A stretch of DNA of 9,729 bases. Source: CAZWCX01 sp964632945. GTDB taxonomy: Bacteria > Planctomycetota > MHYJ01 > WSZJ01 > CAZWCX01. Under the pieces are notes generated by a model. That model did not search any database. It was not told the DNA's origin and was given only the letters and a program-made list of their open reading frames with translations. Numbering within the stretch: the stretch's first letter is position 1; each line of letters begins with the position of its first letter. Location of the stretch: positions 1 through 9,729 of the forward strand of contig CAZWCX010000204.1 of NCBI GenBank assembly GCA_964632945.1, in the 5' to 3' direction. Positions 5,345-9,729 of this stretch are shown piece by piece. Position numbers and translations under genes: made by a program.

Positions 5345-6643
5345 CTACACCGGGACCACCCCAAGGTCCCGTGTGGCGGTCATGCACTTCTTCTCGGTCA
5401 CGTGGTACTCGAATTCCTTGCGCCACTTCTGGACGATGGTATGCGCCGGCATCGCCAGCGAGTCCGCCAGGAGGCAGATCGTCTTGCCGCGCATGTTGTT
5501 GTTGATGTCGAGGATCAGGTCGAGGTCTTCCATCCGGCCCTGTCCGTGCTCCAGCCGCCGGCAGATCTTCTCGATCCAGCCCAGGCCTTCGCGGCACGGC
5601 GTGCACTGGCCGCACGATTCGTGGTGGTAGAAGCGGGCGATGTTGTAGAGCGCGTTCACCATGCAGGTGTCCTCGTGGAGGACGATCACCCCGCCGGAGC
5701 CGAGCATCGACTTCGCGGCGCCGAGCGCTTCGTAGTCGAGGGTCACCTTTTCCGCTTCCTCGGCCGTGAGCACCGGGGCGCTCGATCCTCCCGGGAAGAC
5801 CGCCTTCAGCTTTCTGCCGCCCAGGATCCCGCCGGCGTCCTCGTAGAGCAGTTTCTTCATCGGATAGCCCAGCGGCTTCTCGTAGAGGCCGGGCTTGTTC
5901 ACGTGTCCGCAAACGCAGAACAGCTTGGAACCCGGGCTCTTTTCCGTGCCCATCGACTTGTGCCAGTCCACGCCGCGGGCGAGGATGTACGGCAGGTTGG
6001 CGATCGTCTCGACGTTGTTGATCACGGTCGGGCAGCCGAAGAGCCCGCTGACGGCCGGGAAGGGGGGCTTGATCTTGGGTAGCCCGGGGCCGCCTTCGAG
6101 GGAGGACAGAAGCCCGGTCTCCTCGCCGCAGATGTACGCGCCGCCGCCGCGGTGGAGGGTCACGTCGACGTCGAAGCCGCTGCCGAAGACGTTCTTGCCG
6201 AAGAATCCCTTCGCGTACGCCTCGTCGATCGCGTTCTGCACGACCTTCGCGCCGAAGGTGAACTCCGCGCGGATGTAGATGTAGGCGGTGTGGATCTCGA
6301 CCGCCCGACAGCAGATCAGGATCCCTTCGAGCAGGACGTGCGGGTCGAACTCCAGGATCGCGCGGTCCTTGAACGTCCCCGGTTCGCTCTCGTCCGCATT
6401 GACGCAGAGGTAGCGCGGCTTGGGGATGTTTTTGGGCACGAAGCCCCATTTCATCCCCGCGGGGAAGCCGGCCCCGCCGCGGCCGCGGAGGCCGCTTTGC
6501 TTCACCAGTTCGATCAGGGCGGCCGGTTCGTGTTTCTCGAACGCCGCGCGCGCGGCCCCGTAGCCGCCGCGGTTCAGGTAGTGGTCGATCGCCCGCGCCT
6601 CGGGCTTGCCGAAGTGCGTGCTCAGGAACGGTTCGAAGCCCAT
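5345..6643 (-). CDS. nuoF: NADH-quinone oxidoreductase subunit F (NADH/FMN-binding)
   Basis: This 432-residue flavoprotein subunit oxidises NADH at the tip of the peripheral arm and passes electrons from FMN to its [4Fe-4S] cluster N3. Visible motifs are the nucleotide-binding glycine loop GLRGRGGAGFP (51-61), the FMN-site segment NADESEPGTFKDR (82-94) and GGAYICGEETGLLSSLEG (167-184). The N3 ligands are Cys344, Cys347 and Cys350 in SCGQCTPCREG, with Cys390 as the fourth. Length and domain order are normal for the family. The ATG at 6643-6641 starts 3 nt after the nuoE stop, with GGAAG inside the end of nuoE as a ribosome-binding site, so the two genes are probably translationally coupled. 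Downstream, orfX follows after a 78-nt gap that contains a hairpin. Confidence 0.99.
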   Translation of the reverse strand: MGFEPFLSTHFGKPEARAIDHYLNRGGYGAARAAFEKHEPAALIELVKQSGLRGRGGAGFPAGMKWGFVPKNIPKPRYLCVNADESEPGTFKDRAILEFDPHVLLEGILICCRAVEIHTAYIYIRAEFTFGAKVVQNAIDEAYAKGFFGKNVFGSGFDVDVTLHRGGGAYICGEETGLLSSLEGGPGLPKIKPPFPAVSGLFGCPTVINNVETIANLPYILARGVDWHKSMGTEKSPGSKLFCVCGHVNKPGLYEKPLGYPMKKLLYEDAGGILGGRKLKAVFPGGSSAPVLTAEEAEKVTLDYEALGAAKSMLGSGGVIVLHEDTCMVNALYNIARFYHHESCGQCTPCREGLGWIEKICRRLEHGQGRMEDLDLILDINNNMRGKTICLLADSLAMPAHTIVQKWRKEFEYHVTEKKCMTATRDLGVVPV

Positions 6644-6646
6644 GCC

Positions 6647-7159
6647 CTACTTCCGGCTCAATTCGTTGATGATCTTGTCCACCTTCGCCAGCGTGAGATC
6701 CTCGTGCATGTCCTCGTTGATCTGGAGGCACGGCGCCTTGTCGCATGCCGCGAGGCATTCGACCTTGCGCAGCGTGAATTTCCCATCTGCGGTGGTCTCC
6801 CCGACCTTGATGCCGAGCCGTTTCTCGAGGTGGCGCACCACTGCGTCGCTGCCGCGCAGCGCGCACGGGAGCGTGGCGCAGACCTGGAGCAGGTGCTTCC
6901 CCGTGCCGGCCCGCTTGTACCAGGTGTAGAAGGTGTAGACGCCGAGGACCTTGCTCGGCGGCACGTCCAGAATCTCCGCGACGTAGGTCATGACGCTCTC
7001 GTCGATGATCCCGAACTCGCGCTCGGCGACGTGCAGGACCGGCAGCATCGCCGCCTTGCGCACGGGATAGCGGGAGATGATCCGGTCGACCTCCTCGCGC
7101 ACCGTCTTGGAGAACTCGACCTTGCGCAGTTTCGGGGCCGGCACCTGGGTGATCTGCAT
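6647..7159 (-). CDS. nuoE: NADH-quinone oxidoreductase subunit E (2Fe-2S)
   Basis: This 170-residue thioredoxin-fold [2Fe-2S] subunit partners NuoF in the NADH dehydrogenase module and carries cluster N1a. The N-terminal helical domain (about 15-80) has the family sequence RKAAMLPVLHVAEREFG and ends in VLGVYTFYTWY. The cluster ligands are Cys94 and Cys99 (CATLPC) and Cys135 and Cys139 (CLAAC); a fifth cysteine, Cys144, also lies in the usual CDKAPC segment. The length is normal. The start is ATG at 7159-7157, with GGAG 6 nt upstream and 19 nt after the nuoD stop. The next gene, nuoF, starts after only 3 nt, consistent with equal expression of the two partner subunits. Confidence 0.98.
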   Translation of the reverse strand: MQITQVPAPKLRKVEFSKTVREEVDRIISRYPVRKAAMLPVLHVAEREFGIIDESVMTYVAEILDVPPSKVLGVYTFYTWYKRAGTGKHLLQVCATLPCALRGSDAVVRHLEKRLGIKVGETTADGKFTLRKVECLAACDKAPCLQINEDMHEDLTLAKVDKIINELSRK

Positions 7160-7178
7160 GCGTCGCTCCGGGGGAGGT

Positions 7179-8384
7179 TCAGCGGTCCAGTTCGCCCGCG
7201 ATGATGTTCAGGCTGCTCAGGATCGACACCATGTCCGAGAGCAACCGCCCCTCCACGAGGCTCGGAAGGGCCGTGTAGTTGATGAAAGAGGGTGGCCGCA
7301 CGCGCACGCGCCAGGGCCGCACGTCGCCGGTATTGATCAGGTAGAAGCCCAGTTCCCCGTTGGGGGCTTCGGTACAGGAGTAGTACTCGCCGGGCGCCGG
7401 CGTGAAGCCGTGCCCGGTCATGATGATCTTGAAATGGTGGATCAGGCTCTCCATCCGCTGGTAGACGGAGTCCTTGTCCGGCAGCATCACCTTCTCGTTT
7501 TCGCTGCAAAACGGTCCCGGCCGCAGGCGGTCGAGTGCCTGGCGGACGATGCGCACGCTCTGGCGCATCTCGTCCATGCGCACGTCGAAGCGCGCGAAGC
7601 TGTCGCCCTCGGTGCGCGTGATCACGTCGAAATCGTACGCCTCGTAGTCGAGATACGGGCGCGCGCGGCGCAGATCCCAGGGGACGCCGCTGGCGCGCAG
7701 AATCGGTCCGGTCCACGACCAGGCGATCGCGTCCTCCTTGCTCATGATGCCGATCCCTTTCGAGCGCTCGAGGAAGATGCGGTTGCGGTAGAGCATCTTC
7801 TCGACCTCGTCGAGCGTGGCAAGGACGGTCTCGCAAATCGCGCGGATCGCCGGGACCGCGGAGTCGGGCAAGTCGCGGGAGAGGCCGCCGACGCGGGTGT
7901 AGCTGGTCGTCAGCCGTCCGCCGGTCACGATTTCGAAGATGTCGTACATGCGCTCCCGTTCGCGGAAGCACCAGAGCATGACGGTGAACGCGCCGAGATC
8001 CATGGCCTGGAGGCCGCAGCACAGGATGTGGTCAGCGATGCGCGACAGTTCCGACATGATCACCCGGATCGTCTTGCCGCGGGGCGGCAGTTCGATGCCG
8101 AGCATTTCCTCGACGGTCTGCACGAAGCCGATGTTGTTGTTGAGCGGCGACAGGTAGTTCATCCGGTCCGTCACCGTCACGAACTGGTTGAACGACATGT
8201 TCTCGCCGAGTTTCTCGAAGCCGGTGTGCAGGAAGCCGATCTCCGGCGTGCACTTGACGATGGTCTCGCCGTCGAGTTCTAGGACCATGCGCAGCGTCCC
8301 GTGGGTGGCCGGGTGCTGCGGACCGAAATTCATCACCATCCGGCGCGGGCCGGCAGCGGGCGGGGGCGTGAGCGTTTCGACCAT
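7179..8384 (-). CDS. nuoD: NADH-quinone oxidoreductase subunit D (49-kDa homologue)
   Basis: This 401-residue peripheral-arm subunit forms the quinone-reduction pocket together with NuoB. It descends from the large subunit of [NiFe] hydrogenases but lacks the metal-binding cysteine pairs. The quinone-site elements are present: His24 and His28 in FGPQHPATHGTLR, and Tyr77 in DRMNYLSP, equivalent to the quinone-head tyrosine Tyr87 of Thermus. Further family signatures include EIGFLHTGFEK, SELSRIADH, GGRLTTSYTRVGG, and GDVRPWRVRVRPPSF near the C-terminus, which ends in the typical GELDR. Length is normal and it is not fused to NuoC. The start is ATG at 8384-8382, with GAGGA 9 nt upstream and 31 nt after the nuoC stop. 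Confidence 0.99.
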   Translation of the reverse strand: MVETLTPPPAAGPRRMVMNFGPQHPATHGTLRMVLELDGETIVKCTPEIGFLHTGFEKLGENMSFNQFVTVTDRMNYLSPLNNNIGFVQTVEEMLGIELPPRGKTIRVIMSELSRIADHILCCGLQAMDLGAFTVMLWCFRERERMYDIFEIVTGGRLTTSYTRVGGLSRDLPDSAVPAIRAICETVLATLDEVEKMLYRNRIFLERSKGIGIMSKEDAIAWSWTGPILRASGVPWDLRRARPYLDYEAYDFDVITRTEGDSFARFDVRMDEMRQSVRIVRQALDRLRPGPFCSENEKVMLPDKDSVYQRMESLIHHFKIIMTGHGFTPAPGEYYSCTEAPNGELGFYLINTGDVRPWRVRVRPPSFINYTALPSLVEGRLLSDMVSILSSLNIIAGELDR

Positions 8385-8415
8385 GGGTTCCGTTCCTCGT
8401 CTGGCGGGACGGCGC

Positions 8416-8958
8416 CTACAAGTGGAAACCGTCGGCCGGCCGGGCGGCCGGTTCGTCCGGGTCGTACTTGCGGAAGCCGTTCCGCTCTCCCAACCCGCGC
8501 ACCGGATAGTCTTTGCGCAGGGGGAACGCAGGATAGTCCTCGGGCATCAGGATCCGACGCAAATCCGGATGATTGCGGAAGCGGATCCCGTACATGTCGA
8601 AGGCCTCGCGCTCCAGCCAGGAGGCACACGGCCATACTCCGTGCAGCGTCTCGATCTCCGGAGTCCGTTCGGGCACCATCGCGCGCACACGCACCCACAG
8701 ATTGTGCGCGAACGAGTGCAGGTGATAGACCACGGCGAAGCGCTCCGCCTCCTCGCGGCCGAGGTAATCGGCTCCGCACAGGTCGGCTAGCCGCACGAAC
8801 TGCAGGTCCGGATCCGCCTTCAGGGCGGACAGCACGGCGACGTTGGCCGCGCCGGCGATCGTGATCGAGAGTTGACCGCGATACTCGGCGTGCGCAAGGT
8901 ACGCCTGCGGAAACTTCTCGCGCACGAGGGCGACCGTCTTTTCCTGGCCGGGGGTCAT
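8416..8958 (-). CDS. nuoC: NADH-quinone oxidoreductase subunit C (30-kDa homologue)
   Basis: This 180-residue peripheral-arm subunit has no cofactor. It packs against NuoD and NuoB and helps hold the quinone-binding module together. The family signature is seen at about residues 113-155: SWLEREAFDMYGIRFRNHP, then LRRILMPEDYPAFPLRKDYPV. The N-terminal part (about 1-80) matches the expected alpha/beta domain, with LADLCGADYLGR before the conserved VVYHLHS strand. It is a stand-alone gene rather than the NuoCD fusion of enterobacteria. The start is ATG at 8958-8956; the upstream ribosome-binding site is weak (GAG/GTGAG about 6-12 nt away). A gap of 97 nt separates it from nuoB, much wider than most gaps in this operon, and holds a repeat copy. 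Confidence 0.97.
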   Translation of the reverse strand: MTPGQEKTVALVREKFPQAYLAHAEYRGQLSITIAGAANVAVLSALKADPDLQFVRLADLCGADYLGREEAERFAVVYHLHSFAHNLWVRVRAMVPERTPEIETLHGVWPCASWLEREAFDMYGIRFRNHPDLRRILMPEDYPAFPLRKDYPVRGLGERNGFRKYDPDEPAARPADGFHL

Positions 8959-8996
8959 GCGGACTCACTCGAGATTCGGTCTGCCCGCGCTCCGGA

Positions 8997-9010
8997 CCAT
9001 CCGACGATGG
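8997..9010 (-). other. Small inverted repeat in nuoB-nuoC gap
   Basis: CCATC and GATGG form a 5-bp stem around a 4-base loop, in the gap between nuoB and nuoC and overlapping the edge of the repeat copy. The stem is too short to be persuasive alone and has no U-tract. It is recorded because the nuoF-orfX gap also carries a hairpin next to its repeat copy. Confidence 0.25.
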
Positions 9011-9045
9011 ACGGGGCGGCGTTGCGGGACCGGCGGGATCGGATC
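9009..9045 (-). repeat. Two-part intergenic repeat, copy in nuoB-nuoC gap
   Basis: The plus strand holds GGACGGGGCGGCG (9009-9021), a 14-nt spacer, then GGATCGGATC (9036-9045). Both blocks are identical to those in the nuoI-nuoJ gap (1091-1122), about 7.9 kb away, and have the same order and orientation. The repeat occupies the centre of a 97-nt gap between coding regions and was not seen inside a gene. Confidence 0.5.
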
Positions 9046-9054
9046 ACCGGGGTC

Positions 9055-9555
9055 TCATTTCCCCACCGGGGGAGGCTTGATCTCCTGGTTGATGCGCGTC
9101 AGGTCCACCTTCTTCTGGACCATGAGGATGCCGTCGATCAGGCTCTCCGGCCTCGGCGGGCAGCCCGGCACGTAGACGTCCACCGGAATGAACTGGTCTA
9201 CCCCCTGGATCATCGTGTACGTGTCGAACACGCCGCCGGAGGAGGCGCAGGCCCCCATGGAGATCACCCACTTGGGTTCCGGCATCTGTTCGTAGATCTG
9301 CTGCAGCACGGGCATCATTTTCAGGCAGATTCGCCCGGAAACGATCATCAGATCCGACTGCCGCGGCGAGAACCGGATCACCTCGGCGCCGAATCGCGCC
9401 AGGTCATACCGGGGTCCCAGCGTCGCCATCATCTCGATGGCGCAGCAGGCGGTGCCGAAGGGCATCGGCCACAGGCTGTGCTTGCGCGCCCACTTGACCG
9501 CCTTGTCCACGATCGTGGTCAGGATGTTGTCCTTGAGCGCCGACTCTAGTCCCAT
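9055..9555 (-). CDS. nuoB: NADH-quinone oxidoreductase subunit B (cluster N2, PSST homologue)
   Basis: This 166-residue subunit carries cluster N2, the last iron-sulfur cluster before quinone, at the interface with NuoD, NuoH and NuoI. The ligands are present: the unusual consecutive pair Cys37-Cys38 (GTACCAIEMM), Cys103 (SMGACASSGG) and Cys132 (VPGCPPRPE). The segments ARFGAEVIRFSPRQSDLMIVSG and MPEPKWVISMG are typical of the family. The start is ATG at 9555-9553, chosen because GAGGAG (9563-9568) lies 7 nt upstream and the N-terminus MGLESALKDNILTT fits the family. The frame remains open upstream to 9666 but that part lies within nuoA. The nuoB start overlaps the nuoA stop by 10 nt, suggesting translational coupling. 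Confidence 0.99.
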   Translation of the reverse strand: MGLESALKDNILTTIVDKAVKWARKHSLWPMPFGTACCAIEMMATLGPRYDLARFGAEVIRFSPRQSDLMIVSGRICLKMMPVLQQIYEQMPEPKWVISMGACASSGGVFDTYTMIQGVDQFIPVDVYVPGCPPRPESLIDGILMVQKKVDLTRINQEIKPPPVGK

Positions 9556-9729
9556 TCGAGCGCTCCTCGCCGATAGATATAGTAGAAGCCGATTCCCAGG
9601 ATGAAGAGGAACACCAGCACCTCGATCAACCCCGCGACGTGCAGGTTGCGGTGCACCACCGCCCACGGAATGAGGAACACGGTCTCGATGTCGAAGAGGA
9701 TGAACAGGATCGCGACGAGGTAGTAGCGC
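9546..9729 (-). CDS. nuoA: NADH-quinone oxidoreductase subunit A, C-terminal fragment
   Basis: These are the last 60 codons of a membrane-arm subunit whose beginning lies outside the window. The translation includes RYYLVAILFILFDIETVFLIPWA, which is the family signature. In it, the acidic residues of the second helix (FDIETVFL) are conserved and implicated in proton movement near the quinone site. A third helix follows (about VAGLIEVLVFLFILGIGFYYIY), then the short polar tail RRGALEWD. NuoA packs with NuoH, NuoJ and NuoK at the root of the membrane arm. Its TAG stop (9546-9548) lies inside the first codons of nuoB in another frame, a 10-nt overlap. It is the first gene of the canonical order. 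Any promoter would be upstream of it and is not visible here. Confidence 0.97.
   Translation of the reverse strand, partial: RYYLVAILFILFDIETVFLIPWAVVHRNLHVAGLIEVLVFLFILGIGFYYIYRRGALEWD

Noticed and set aside
3038..6082. Plus-strand open frame of about 1014 codons antisense to nuoG, orfX and nuoF
   Set aside because: Its translation is rich in Arg, Gly, His and Asp with no recognisable domain. Long antisense frames are expected opposite high-GC genes. The minus strand here encodes three well-supported proteins with conserved motifs.
5283..6866. Minus-strand open frame of about 527 codons over nuoF
   Set aside because: It overlaps nuoF and nuoE entirely in a different frame. Arg-rich low-complexity translation without motifs.
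9556..9666. Upstream extension of nuoB to 9666
   Set aside because: It lies within the clear nuoA C-terminal coding sequence. The internal ATG at 9555 has a strong ribosome-binding site.

Overview
The window is one compact, co-directional stretch of a respiratory complex I operon (proton-pumping NADH:quinone oxidoreductase, NDH-1). Every gene lies on the minus strand, so transcription runs from position 9729 down to 1. In that direction the order is nuoA (3' part only), nuoB, nuoC, nuoD, nuoE, nuoF, an unrecognised membrane-protein gene here called orfX, nuoG, nuoH, nuoI, nuoJ, nuoK and nuoL (5' part only). The canonical nuoM and nuoN would be expected just beyond position 1. No RNA genes, mobile elements or CRISPR arrays were seen, and no stretch over 300 bases lacks a gene.

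The organism is a high-GC bacterium with a complete 14-subunit style complex: nuoC and nuoD are separate, and the NADH module NuoE/F/G is present. NuoG is short (538 residues) because most of the usual molybdopterin-like C-terminal domain is missing. I cannot place the phylum from these proteins alone. The high GC content, split nuoC/nuoD, short NuoG and extra gene do not look like the textbook enterobacterial operon.

Layout: 9546-9729 nuoA end; 9055-9555 nuoB; 8416-8958 nuoC; 7179-8384 nuoD; 6647-7159 nuoE; 5345-6643 nuoF; 4394-5266 orfX; 2744-4360 nuoG; 1699-2727 nuoH; 1181-1684 nuoI; 546-1052 nuoJ; 221-532 nuoK; 1-169 nuoL start. NuoE/F/G take electrons from NADH through FMN and iron-sulfur clusters. 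NuoI and NuoB pass them to quinone at the NuoB/NuoD interface. NuoH, A, J, K and L belong to the proton-translocating membrane arm.

The parts that do not fit the standard operon are these. (1) orfX, between nuoF and nuoG, is a membrane protein made of two diverged copies of a four-helix unit. (2) An 11-position inverted repeat lies just ahead of orfX. (3) A two-part sequence motif recurs in the three widest intergenic gaps. (4) nuoH probably starts at AUU, and all four membrane-arm genes whose starts are visible (H, J, K, L) appear to use non-AUG starts, whereas all seven visible peripheral-arm genes use AUG.
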